Shown one piece after another: positions 1-12,200 of a DNA stretch of 64,000 nucleotides (position 1 is the stretch's first letter; every line of letters begins with the position of its first letter). The notes under the pieces were generated by a model. That model did not search any database. It worked only from the letters and a program-made list of their open reading frames with translations, and was not told the DNA's origin. Origin of the DNA: Brassica napus (taxonomy: Eukaryota > Streptophyta > Magnoliopsida > Brassicales > Brassicaceae). Location of the stretch: positions 51,669,374 through 51,733,373 of the forward strand of contig NC_063450.1 in assembly GCF_020379485.1 (NCBI RefSeq), read 5' to 3'. A program made the position numbers and the translations under genes.

Positions 1-181
1 ATCCAAATCTCCAGAATCCATCCAAGCTCAACTATAGTAGACAAGTTCTGTCGTCTGAACTTAGACGCAGAACTAGATGTTCACGAGTTTTGCTTCAGAG
101 TTTGATGAACTGTTGCAGCCAAATTCTCAATTTCTTTCTTTTTGTAATATATATGTAAAGAGTTTCACGTGATTTTAATAT

Positions 182-600
182 TGATAAATTTTTTGGACTT
201 CCAAGCTCAAGTTCCTTATATATTAATCAAGTCTCTTTCATATTTCCGATGTGAGATATTCTCTCCAATACCCTTCCTCGAGATAATGGTATGTATAACC
301 ATTAATCTCGCAGAATCCATCGTACTCCTTTCGAAATCATGTTTTATTTTCTAGCGATCTCTGTGGAATTGAGCCTTCTATGGACCATCAGCTAATGGGA
401 TTATCAGGCCACTGTTCGGGCCGGATTAATGGGTCAGGGTATTGGACCCTCTCTGATACCATGATAAATTTCTTGGACTTCCAACTTTAAACCATTTGAC
501 AATTAGTAGAAATGCCTAAGTCCCTTATATATTACTCAAGTCTCTTTCATATTTCTAACGGGGGATCTTCTCTCCAATATTTCTTTTAGTTGTATGCACT
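182..600 (-). mobile_element. Degenerate TRIM-like LTR retroelement remnant
   Basis: Two related segments start with TGATAAATT (182 and 462), both followed by TTGGACTTCCAA, the TATATATTA..CAAGTCTCTTTCATATTTC block and TCTCTCCAATA. They are about 280 bp apart. Immediately left of the second copy, the reverse strand reads TGGTATCAGAG (about 452-463), the usual primer-binding site complementary to initiator Met-tRNA. This arrangement (two short LTRs, a primer site and a tiny non-coding interior) fits a terminal-repeat retrotransposon in miniature on the minus strand. The outer boundary near 600 is approximate and no target duplication was found. No coding capacity is seen. Confidence 0.5.
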
Positions 601-1468
601 TGATTAACCATTTTGATGTTGTGTTATCCTAAGATTATGAATTTATGAGTGTTAGGACCGTTAATTATCTCGAGGCCCATCGGCAAAGAATATGTAGAGT
701 AGGGGCGTCACCGACCAGACTCTATAAGATAGAGAGCTGCGCAGCATAGCAGATATGAGACCCATAGCTCAGCTGTTGACCTACTAGACTGGCTGATAGA
801 GGGAAAATGCAAATGTCAAGCAAACCAGAAAATTATCATTTTAACACAATATTTCGTTAACACATTAAGCACATGCAATTTGCAAACTTGTAAATTGGGA
901 ATATTCAAACGGGCTAAACTCATAATTCATTTCTATCTGGGCCGAACTCATAATGTATACATACGTGCCTCCTATGACCCAATATATTTCTTGTGGATTT
1001 AGAGATAAATTTAGGTCGTCAAAGTTGGTTTAACCGAAATCTCTACGCACAGAGAAGATATGGTAATATTAGGTTGAACCGAAGATCTTGACCAAAAAAA
1101 TAGATTGAACGGAAGATAAGTTTGGATTTCGGTTTTTGATACTAAATACAGTTTTGTCATTTTAACATTTTTCACACATATTAATAAAGTGATTAAGATG
1201 TATTTAAATTGTCATTAATTACACTTATTTGACCAAAAGTATTTGAAATAAATAAAATTATTTATAAAATCAATATAGTTTGTAATTAATTTCCAACTGA
1301 AAATAAGTATAATCTGCAATATAATTTTAAAGTGATATTTTTTATTGATAAGAAAAAAATGTTTGAATGACAATTACTATGAAACAAATAAAGTATGTTA
1401 ATTTAAAAATATTTTTAAACATAAGCTGAATTATTTATTGTCAACATTAGCTGCAATTGTAATAAACA
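601..1468. other. Intergenic, no gene seen
   Basis: AT-rich sequence with no ORF, RNA gene or recognisable repeat boundary. It lies between the LTR remnant and the first Helitron. Confidence 0.6.
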
Positions 1469-2253
1469 CTAGATTTCAATCCGTGCAACCGCGCGAATTT
1501 TTGTTTTCATTTATTTTTATATAAATATTCCGTTTTCAATTCTAAATTGGTATATATTATAATATATATGTGTCTATCAATTTTTAAAACATAATAAGCT
1601 TACTGTATATTTTTTTCATTGAATATATTGTTTTAAACTTTCACATGTCTTTGTATCTTCTTCTATATATATATATTTTCGGATTATTATTTCATTATTA
1701 AAATCATAGCTATATATATAAAGATTAGTAAAATATTGTTTTATTGTCATATTCAAAGATATTGTAAAATTTCACAAATTTAGAAAGTTTTTTAAAAATT
1801 AAACTTTTTGCTTCATAGATTTATATTATCGAGTAAATAATTAAACATTTAGTTTTTGTTTAATTTTTAAAATAAAATATATAGTTTAAAATTTGTTTTC
1901 ATTGGTTCAAGGTAGCAAAGATTAATTATTGTTAGATAATATAATTTTTGTTATTTAAAAAAAAATCTTTATAATTTTAAAAGTTAATATCGACAAATAT
2001 TTAAATATTTAGCATATAAAGGTATAGTATTACAGCATTAAATTATATCTATTTAATTTATACTATCTATAAATCCAATGGATCATCTATTGTTTAAATC
2101 CAATTATTGATAACCCAATAAAAATTTCTTGTATGTCTAAAATTTAAGTGATAAGATTAGATATTAAATTTAACATGACTTTATAAGAATAAGTCTATTT
2201 TAAAAAAAATCACACATGAATCAAGGTCGTGACTTCTGTTTTAATATATAAGA
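1469..2253 (-). mobile_element. Non-autonomous Helitron (785 bp), copy A
   Basis: On the minus strand the element begins TCTTATATATTAAAACAGAAG, preceded by A, and ends CTAG followed by T. This is the Helitron rule of insertion between A and T with TC...CTRR ends. The subterminal sequence GCGCGGTTGCACG provides the 3' GC-rich region. It has no coding capacity. A related copy of identical length lies at 3916-4700 in the opposite orientation. Confidence 0.8.
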
Positions 2254-2533
2254 TTACGTAAGTTTACGGCTAATTTTAGCTCCACGTCGATGCTTTATAT
2301 TCTAGAAGTCTCGGCATCTCATTTATGCAAATCGAAATAAGTTAGAAGTCGAAGTGTCCACTTTACAAAATAAAATATTATTAGTATCCGACAATGCTGG
2401 GAGTGATTAGTTGTCACTTACACCTGATATCATTGATTTAGTTTCAAAAAAAAAATATCATTGATTTATGAATGTTCCATAGATAATAGCTAAGGCTTAG
2501 AGTCCGGTAACGTGCGGCATAACCGTAGACAAT

Positions 2534-3719
2534 GGCGTATCCATGAGTGAATTCTACTGGGTGGACAAATACTACGTAAACTAGATTAAGTTTGCGCGGA
2601 ATAAACATTATATATAAAAATTATTTTATGTATTATATGTTCTTACATATTATGAAATAATAAATATATATTGAATAATTAAAAATCAGTAACTATTACA
2701 TATATAATTAAATTGGTGCGAACGTATAAATCAATTTTATTAATCCAAATATTTTTTTTAAAAAAATTTGATAGGATATGTAATTAAATTTAAATGATAT
2801 TAACATACATAGTATATTTTTAATATTAATGTCTATTAAATGATGATTTCTACTCATATGTTTTTTTGATCATGTGTATCTTTAATAGCAAAAACTTTAA
2901 ATTACTGATAACAAAATTTTTATTGTGCGATTAATAATTTTAGTAATTTATAATTTAAAAAAATTTATCAATGTTAGTTCAAAACTTTTATCAAAAAAAT
3001 TATTCAAAGTAAATTTTGAAATTAAAATATTTATTTATTCAATATGGTTTATAGTTTAATTTAGAATGATATATATATACATATATATTTTAAATCTTAA
3101 TGATTAATTAAATTAAACTTTTATTTATATGATTTTGTAATCATTTGTATTTTGTCATAACAAAAATTTTAAACTATGGATCGCAAAATTTGAATGTGAG
3201 ACTTTTAACAGTTTTAGTAATTTATAGTTGTTTTTTAAAATTCAAAATATAACATATAAAGAAAAATATAAATTTTTATAATATGGTTATTGTGATTTTT
3301 TAAATTATTTTAATAGTTTAAAATTAAACAAATTTGATAGAAGATACATTATTTTTTTATCAGATCTTTATTATTCAAAATCATTAATTGTCATATATAC
3401 TTTAGCCACATTAGGCAATTCCGTAATCTTTATTTAAGGAAATAATAAATGACATTAATAATGAATTTATGATTAGTTTAATAAAAAGCTTATTATATAA
3501 TTAGATGGACCAACATATTTCTCTAATAATTCTAAGAATCATCCTAGTGATGACACGTGGCTACAAAAATAAGTCGTAATGTTTCACAAATAACATATAG
3601 GGGATTTGCAAATTATTGTAGATATGCAAATATATGTAACTGTTAAGAAAAAACTAACTTTTACAAATTTTATGGGTGCATATATAGGCACCCCCACTTC
3701 ATGCTCTGGCTTCGCCGCT
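2534..3719. mobile_element. TIR-like repeat interrupted by a Helitron
   Basis: The left end (TGGCGTATCCATGAGTGAA..ACTGGGTG) and the reverse complement of the right end (GCGGCGAAGCCAGAGCATGAA..GTGGGGGTG) resemble each other as an imperfect terminal inverted repeat of about 30 bp. Nearly everything between them is the Helitron at 2581-3604, so the original element was short. No clear target duplication was found and the family assignment is open. Confidence 0.35.
2581..3604 (-). mobile_element. Non-autonomous Helitron (1024 bp), nested
   Basis: On the minus strand the 5' end is TCCCCTATATGTTA preceded by A, and the 3' end is CTAG followed by T. It aligns along its length with the Helitron at 44070-45094. 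Compared with that copy, the 3' terminal hairpin has decayed (TTTGCGCGGA instead of a CCCGCGC/GCGCGGG stem). It contains AT-rich filler and no ORF. Confidence 0.8.
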
Positions 3720-3915
3720 AACTTCAAAACAATTGCGGTTCGGTTCTAATAGTAACAAAAATATATAGATACACATGTATATATAGAAATTTTTATTACT
3801 ATTGACAGCGGTGCAGTCCGTCACCATTTGAAGCCTAAATATTCTTTTACTATCCAATATTTAACCAAATTTTCTTTTTGTTGATGCACATAAATTGAAT
3901 GTTCAGAAGTTTGAA

Positions 3916-4700
3916 TCTTATATATTAAAACAGAAGTCACAACCTTGATTCATGTGTGATTTTTAAAAAAATGGACCTAATAGACATATTCCTAGAAAGT
4001 CATGTTACATATAATCTCTAATCTTATCATTTAAATTTTGAGCTTACCAGAAATTTTTATTGGGCTATCAGTAATTGGATTTAAACAATATATGATCCTT
4101 TGGATTTATACATAAGTTAAGTAGATATAATTTAATTTTGTAATACTATACCTCTATATGTTAATTATTTAAATATTTGTTGGTGTTAACTTTTAAAATT
4201 ATAAAGATTTTTTTTAAATAACAAAAATCATATTATCTAACAATGATTAATCTTTACTACCTTAAACCAATGAAAACAAATTTAAAACTATATAATTTAT
4301 TTTAAAAATTAAACAAAAACTAAATGTTTAATTATTTACTCGATAATATAAATATATGAAGCGAAAAGTTTAATTTTTTAAAAACATTCTAAATTTGTGA
4401 AATATTACAATATTTTTGAATATGACAATAAAACAATATTTTACTAATCTTTATATATAAAGTTACGATTTTAATAATGAAATAATAATCTGAAAATATA
4501 TTTATAGAGAAGATACAAATACATGTGAAAGTTTGAAACAATCTATTCGATAAATAAAATATACCGTAAACTTATTATGTTTTAAAAATTGATAGATACA
4601 TATATATTATAATATATATCAATTTAGAATTAAAAACAAAATGTTTATATAAAAATAAATGAAAACAAAAATCTGCGCGGTTGCGTAGATCGAGATCTAG
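3916..4700 (+). mobile_element. Non-autonomous Helitron (785 bp), copy B
   Basis: It starts TCTTATATATTAAAACAGAAG after an A and ends GATCTAG before a T. The imperfect hairpin CTGCGC-GGTT-GCGTAG lies just inside the 3' end. It is the same family and length as 1469-2253 but clearly diverged from it, with many substitutions and small indels by eye. This suggests two independent insertions and not one recent inverted duplication. Confidence 0.8.
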
Positions 4701-6030
4701 TGAATTCTTAATCAAAATAATACCAAAGTTATGTCATAATGTAATGCTCCATACATGTGGTACCAACAGAAGTATATTGATATATTTTTATTTAGCCATG
4801 GGATTTTATTATAATTATCTTTCTATGATCACCAAGATCATGTTGGGCCACCCAAGCCACGACTTAATAATGTAAAGACAAAATCGTAAGGAACTAAACA
4901 CTGTTCTGCTTTTCCTTTTATTTTTCTTAATAACCAAAAAAATATTCGAAACTTTAAGCTGTAATCTATCTAGGTCCCATAATCTCCCAATTTTGTCATG
5001 ATAAGGCTTTTTTACTCTTAATTAACTGGCGTACAAATATGAAATAAACAATCAAGAACCAATATAACCAGAAGATTAACAGGAAAAGAGGCCCAGCTTG
5101 GTATACAACAGTTCTGGAGAAAGGAAAGTGCAACCCAGTTTCAACTAGTCAAAGGCAAACAATTACGACAATGAGAGAACCTTGTTTTGTATCCAAGTTG
5201 CTGTAGATCTAACATTTAAGTGTCTTCTAGCCAATGTATCGCTTCGGAATCATGAATTTGCCTAATGTGTGTGTATTAACATTAACAATATAAAAACTTA
5301 AAATATTATATAACTCAAATAACGGCTACACTTGACCGACCAAGTCAACACAAATAATATCGAAGGAGTTAAACATTTTCCTCGTGGGAAATAAACGGGT
5401 TTGAGTGTGGACATGTACGTGTTTGTGCTCGTCAGCTTCATACCTCCCAATTCTCCAAGGTCATGTGATTTTAATTACTTAAACAAACTATGAAATATAC
5501 CATTACAATCCACTACAAATAAAACTGCATATGCAATTCGAAATATATATTGCAATTGGTTATCATTTGACATATATATATATTATTTATTTGTGTTTAA
5601 AAAATTATTTATTTATTTAATGATTAAGAAGTTTTGGGTTTGAAGATCTGTATAGTTTGTAAGGTGAGGCAAAAATATTTTAAATTAACCTTTTTTTATG
5701 AGAATAGACTCTTTCTAACGGAAATCGAACAGATCTTTTAGATTTTTACTAAATGATTCAAGAGTTTTTAGCCATAAGCCATGTAATTAAACTCCACGTT
5801 GGCGACATATATACTTTCTATGATATTTGACTCTTTTATACCTTAAATTTATAGTTGTACTATTTTGTATGGAACCCCCATAAGACTCGAGCATATTGTT
5901 GTAAGTAAAAGAGAAAGATGCCACAGTTTCTGGTTTTTCTTCTTTTTGGGACAAAATAAATCATTTTTCTTAGATCTCTGAATTGAACGGTCAAGATCGT
6001 GTATTATTTCAGGAGATTAAGATCCTACAT
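4701..6030. other. Intergenic / upstream region of the bHLH gene
   Basis: AT-rich sequence. Apart from the promoter elements just downstream, no gene or bounded repeat was recognised. Confidence 0.6.
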
Positions 6031-6034
6031 GTCC

Positions 6035-6040
6035 CACGTG
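6035..6040. promoter_or_regulatory. G-box (CACGTG) upstream of bHLH27
   Basis: A perfect CACGTG palindrome lies about 50 bp upstream of the TATA box. G-boxes are bound by bHLH and bZIP factors. Its activity here is inferred from position only. Confidence 0.5.
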
Positions 6041-6086
6041 CATAAAAAACTGCATCATCTATCTCTCTCTTTCAGAGTCTTTTGTC

Positions 6087-6092
6087 TATAAA
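6087..6092 (+). promoter_or_regulatory. Probable TATA box of the bHLH gene
   Basis: TATAAA within GTCTATAAAAGCC, about 120 bp before the start codon. It would place transcription start near 6115-6125 and give a 5' leader of about 90 bases. Confidence 0.6.
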
Positions 6093-6210
6093 AGCCTTTC
6101 GGCCCACACTTGTTTGAAGACAATACACTTACTCAAAAGACAGAGAGATAGAGCAAAAGAAACCTTCCATTTCAAGAAAGCATCATTCTTGTTTGTTTGT
6201 GTGTCCGAAA

Positions 6211-9200
6211 ATGGAAGATCTCGAAGATGAGTACAAGAATTATTGGGAAACCACAATGTTCTTCCAGAATCAAGAACTCGAATTCGACAGGTATTTTTAG
6301 AACATAGTAATATCTTTTTTCTTTTTGTTTTTTTTGTTTGTTAGTTAGTCATTATACATTAAATGAGATTTGTTTAAATGATTTAGTTGGCCGTTGGAAG
6401 AAGCGTTTTCGGGTTCCGGCGATTCGAGTTCGCCGGACGGAGCAGCAACCTCTCCGGCTTCTTCAAAGAACGTTGTCTCCGAGAGGAACCGACGGCAAAA
6501 GCTTAACCAGAGACTTTTCGCTCTCCGATCAGTCGTTCCCAACATAACCAAGGTGTGATTCATTCCATATTAATTTTATTCAACCGTCTCTTTTATTTTA
6601 TTTTTTATCCAAATAATTTAATGATAAGTTTCGTCACAAGCAAATATTTTCTTGGGTCAATACAAATTAAATAATCTAGTGAACTTTTCTCTTCTTTCTT
6701 TTAGAGGCAAACAAAACCATTGTTATAGTTAAACCAGATTTTGATCCTCTGAAACCATATCAACCGAAACTAAAATATGATTTCGTAAGGGCATAGGCAT
6801 CTATGGATATATTAAAGAGTATATTAAGAATAAACAATAATACTAAAAGATTAAAAAAATAAGAGAGAATACGAAAAGGTCTCTCATATAAAAAATTATT
6901 TTGATTAGTTTCAAATTTTGAAAGGGTTTCTCATCGAATGTGAGTGGCGGCATCTCCAACCCTACTCTATTTTTTACTTCAGACTCAATTTTGGAGTAAA
7001 ATCTTCTCCAACCCCATTCCATATTCAACTCCAAAATAGAGTAATGACTAGAGTTACTCCATCTCCACTCTATTTTTTCCTCTAAAATAGAGTAAAAGTG
7101 AATATGCAGTAAGAAATGCTCCAACCCAACTACATATCCCACTCCATAATGAAATTTACTTCATAAATTAAGTAATCTATTTTTTGTTTGTTCATCACTC
7201 CATTATGGAGGAGAAATGGAGTAGGGTTGAAGCAATTTTACTCTATTTTCACTTTTACTTCATTTTGAAGGAAAAAATGGAGTTTTACATTGGAGATGCT
7301 CTTATGGAGTAATCTCACCCATTACCTCATTTTGGAGTTGAACTTTTTCTATGAAATGGTCCTTTTAATAATTCGGTAAATTATTTTCGAAACTACCAAA
7401 ATCGATGAAGTATTATTCAAACGGAATAGATGAGTTTTTTTAATCTTGTGGGTCAAAATTTTGATTGATAACATTTGTACTTGTTGAACTTGATATATGC
7501 ACAAACAATGAGACCCAATACATAATTCAAATTACAAAACAAAACTTTGTTTTTTCTTTATGTTTTTTTAATGCATACAAATATTTTTGAATTAGAAAAA
7601 TTGCATATGATAAAAACTGCACGAATTGAAATTGGAAGATAATCTCTAGTTGTATTTTTAATGATAAATATTTAATTTAAATAAAATATATTATTATGGA
7701 AATTTTGTAAACATAAAATAGTTGAGTTAATTGTTAAATTTTTATAAGTTGAAAGTTTTACTAACAATTATTAACTAAGTAAGAAAATGAATATTCTTTT
7801 TAGAGTAAAAAATGGAGTAATACATTGGAGTAAAACTCAACTCCATTTTGGAGTAAAATTTGGAGTAATACATTGGAGATGCTCTAAGTACCTTGATGAC
7901 ATAGTTTGTATACGTGTAATATGATTGATCAGATTTGGATTTACTTCAATTATGTTTTTAATACATGTATACACAGTTGGACAAGGCATCTATCGTCAAA
8001 GATTCGATTGATTATATGCAAAAACTTATTGATCAAGAGAAAAGATTAGAAGCAGAGATCCAAGAGCTGGAATCACGATCAATATTGGTAGAAAATCCTA
8101 CAAGAGATTACGAATGTATCAATAATTTCTTGGAAAATCAGCAGCAAGATCTCTCAGACAATAATGTCACGAGATCAAAGAAGTTCAGGCAGATGGATTA
8201 CAATACTTCTGGATCATCATCAGTTGCTAGAGTACATAATCAATCCCTCATTGAAGTTCTCGAAGTAAGTAGTATGCATCTTTGTTATGTTTTTGTTTTG
8301 TATATTTACCAATAGTAAAATTTGATTCCAAATTTTTATAAAATGAAAAGATGAAGGTGACGTGGATGGGAGAAAGGACAGTGGTGGTATGCATAACATG
8401 TAGCAAGAGGAGAGAAACAATGTTGCAGCTTTGTAAAGTGTTGGAGTCTTTGAATCTCAACATTGTCACTACTAACTTTTCTTCCTTCTCCACTCGTCTC
8501 TCCACTACACTCTTCCTCCAGGTAACTTTCGCTCTTTCTGTATCTCTTTTTATTTTTTACATTTTCAGAAGTGTATATTTGGTGAATTTACTATATTTGT
8601 GTTAATTAGCACAAATGTAATGAAACATATATCATTGTTTGAGGTTAAAGTTTGAACTCTATACAACGTAATTACATTTTTTAAATGTCTTGTTTTGGTT
8701 CATACGCTTATTTTGCCGTGATCGAATTAAGTTATATGTTTTTTAACAAAATATACTTATATAATCAGTTAAGAACATTCTATAGTTGCACAAAAAAAAG
8801 AACATTCTATCAAAAATTGTTTAGACTGGTATTCTGATGTTAATTAGCTATAAAACTAGCTGATGGCACTTGCCGCCCAAACATATTTGTCCATTTATTC
8901 GGTCACAATTATTCAGACTTTTCGATATTAGTAGAAATATATATTTAATTTATAGCAAATTTAGACCTTAATATATTTTTCATTTTGGTAATTTGGGAGA
9001 AAAAAAGTTGTCGCCTGACGGCACGTAGACAAGTCCTTTCAATCAATCAATTAGGTGATAAAAGTATAAAACATATGACTAAATAGTCTAAACATGCTTT
9101 AGTAAAAGTGGATTCATCATTGGTTAAAGGAAATTGCTTGTTCTTTCTGATTAGTACAAAAGAAAAATTGTTGATACTATTATAACATAAACTTTGAAAT

Positions 9201-12200
9201 GATCCTCCACCCCTTTACCAACTGAAGCACTATGATCATCTACTCATCAAGCACTATGATCACCCACTCATTTACCAAATCAAGCACCATCTTTGATATT
9301 TTATGCATTGTTGTTCACTATAAATACCATCACTCATCTCACTCTTTTGTACACCAAAAACAAGAACAAGAGTTTATAATCAAAGAACCATTACATCTTC
9401 TTCTTCTTACTTATAATAAACTCTCTCACTCATAGTAGTGTTATTTGCTTCCTACGGGTATTAAATTCTACTCTTATTTAAATTTCTCGATACTATAAAT
9501 TATAAGTTATTTCATAACACGTTATCAGCACGATCACTCTGCGATTCGGTAAAATTTATTTGTATCATTTATACCCTGTTATAATGGTCGGTATACCGCC
9601 TCTACTATTATTTATATCATGTTATAATGGCCGGAATACCGCCTATATTATTTACTAGTAATTTAATTTATTTATTGGTCGGCCGAGCCGCCTTATATCT
9701 TGTTTATTATTTATTGGTCGGCCGAGCCGCCTTATATCATGTTTATTATTTATTGGTCGGCCGAGCCGCCTTATATCTTGTTTATTATTTATTGGTCGGC
9801 TGAGCCGCCTTATATTCTGTTTATTATTAATTGGTCGGCCGAGCCGCCGTATAATTTATTTATTATTCTGCATTGATCGGCTGAGCCGTCGCATGATTTG
9901 TTGTCATATAACATAAATATTTCATTGTCATAATTTTTCACTTTTATGAAATTTTATAGATTTGATTGACCGTTTAATACGATATTTTCACACTAATTTT
10001 TGGTGCACTCGATTTAACCCAACGGTCACAAATAAAATTTTTCAAAAATTTCCCCTTTCTCCAACGGTCATGAACAGTAATTTTCATCCATAAATACAAC
10101 TCATTTTCACTTCATTTCATCATCCAAAACATTTCATCTTCTCTCAAAAATTTCAAATCGCTCTCCTCCGATTTTTCAAGAAAGATGATTCGCGCACTTT
10201 TGTTTTTATGTGCCATTTTTATTTGTGTTTCTATTTATGGTTTATTCGATGGAGAATTTACTCCGAGTGAATTTAAGATGATTATCGGTTTAATTTTATT
10301 TACATCGCTTCTCCTTGTAATTGCTTGTATGGTTAATGTAAACGGTTTTTAAATTATGAAGTTCTAATAAAATTATTATTTTGCGTTTTACAAATGGCAA
10401 ACGTCGAGAAACTCCAGTTCCCGGCTCTGAAAATAACCGGCGAAAATTATGTCAGATGGGTCACAAATGTGAAACCTTATCTTGTAATAAAAAAAAGAAA
10501 TATAACCGAAGCGATAAAAGTCGGTAACAAATCGCCACCCGAGTATATAGCCGAAGCGATAATCTTCCTGAAGAAGCATTTAGATGAGAATCTAACTCAC
10601 GACTATGGAGACGTTGAGGACCCAGCCGTATTATGGCAAGCCTTGAAAGACAGATTTGATCATCAGAAGGAAATCAATCTCCCTCACGCTCTTGAAGAGT
10701 GGAAATGTTACAAATGTGGATGTAAAGGACATTGGTCCCGTACATGTCGTACTCCCCCACATTTGTGCAAGTTATATCAAGAATCCATAAAAGGAAAGGC
10801 TAAAGAGATGAACCTCACGAAAAACGTTGAAGGGACCTCATACCTTGAATCCTCTGATTTCGCAAATGAGCTGGACTAGAATACTCTTGAAGAGTACGGA
10901 AATGTTTCTAATAAGACTGCTGAATAGTCCTCATTTCTAATATATAATAATTATGTTTTTCAAAGAATAATGTTGTTTTAACAACAATATATGTATAATT
11001 ATTGTGTGTTTTCTTTATATAATCAATGAATAAATTTCACGTTTCACTTTTATTTAATGTTTATGATAATTTCAGAAATGGATCAAAATACTAATGGAGC
11101 AAAATCCAAGAAACGGATTCGTGAAATATGCATACCAGATAGTGGAACAACGCATACTATTCTGAGACAAAAGAGATATTTCTCTGATATAAAACCGACA
11201 AGAATTGTCGTCAATACAATATCAGGTCCTGCAGACGTGATTGAAGGAACTGGTAAAGCAAACTTTACTTTGCCGAATGGAACAAAATTTTCCATAAATA
11301 ATGCTTTATATTCTCCGAGTTCTAAAAGGAATTTGTTGAGTTTTAAAGACATATATCTTCACGGATATGATACTCAGTCTGCAACTGAGGATGGAAAGAA
11401 ATACATGTATGTAATTTCTGAAAAATGTGGCAGAAAACACATATTGGAAAAGTTTCCAGAACTTCCTTCGGGATTACATCATACTTATATCGATGAGATC
11501 GAATCAAATCTTGTAGTAAAACGGAACCCAGAAGAGTTCACGTTATGGCATGATCGCCTTGGCCATCCAGGCAGTACAATGATGCGTAGAATCATAGAGA
11601 GCTCACATGGTCATTCACTGAAAATCCAGGAGATTTCTCAAGGGAATAAAATGACATGTGTTGCATGTTCTCTAGGAAAATTGATCGTAAGGCCATCGCC
11701 AACCAAAATCGAGAAAGAATCACCAAAGTTCCTTGAAAGAATTCAAGGTGATATATGTGGACCGATACATCCACCATGTGGACCATTCCACTATTTTATG
11801 GTATTAATTGACGCATCCAGTAGATGGTCACACATTTGTCTATTATCATCTCGAAATGTGGCATTTGCGAGATTTCTAACTCAGATAATCAAACTGCGAG
11901 CACAGTTTCCTGATTATACTATTAAAAGAGTTAGACTAGACAACGCTGGTGAATTCACATCCCAAGCATTCAATGACTATTGTATGGTAATGGGAATTGA
12001 AGTTGAACATTCGGTTGCTCATGTTCATACGCAAAATGGTTTGGCTGAATCTTTAATTAAGCGTCTGCAATTGATTGCAAGACCATTGATCATGAGATCA
12101 AAACTTCCAACCTCTGTATGGGGACATGCCATTTTGCATGCAGAAGCACTCATTCGGATCAGACCGAGTGCATACCATAAGTATTCCCCACTTCAGTTAG

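Noticed and set aside
1469..4700. One large transposon with 785-bp terminal inverted repeats
   Set aside because: Each arm has its own complete Helitron 5' and 3' ends and A/T flanks, and the arms are too diverged to be TIRs of one element.
9672..9894. CRISPR-like regular repeat array
   Set aside because: The repeats are tandem units of an LTR-retrotransposon leader in a plant genome; there are no unique spacers and no cas genes.
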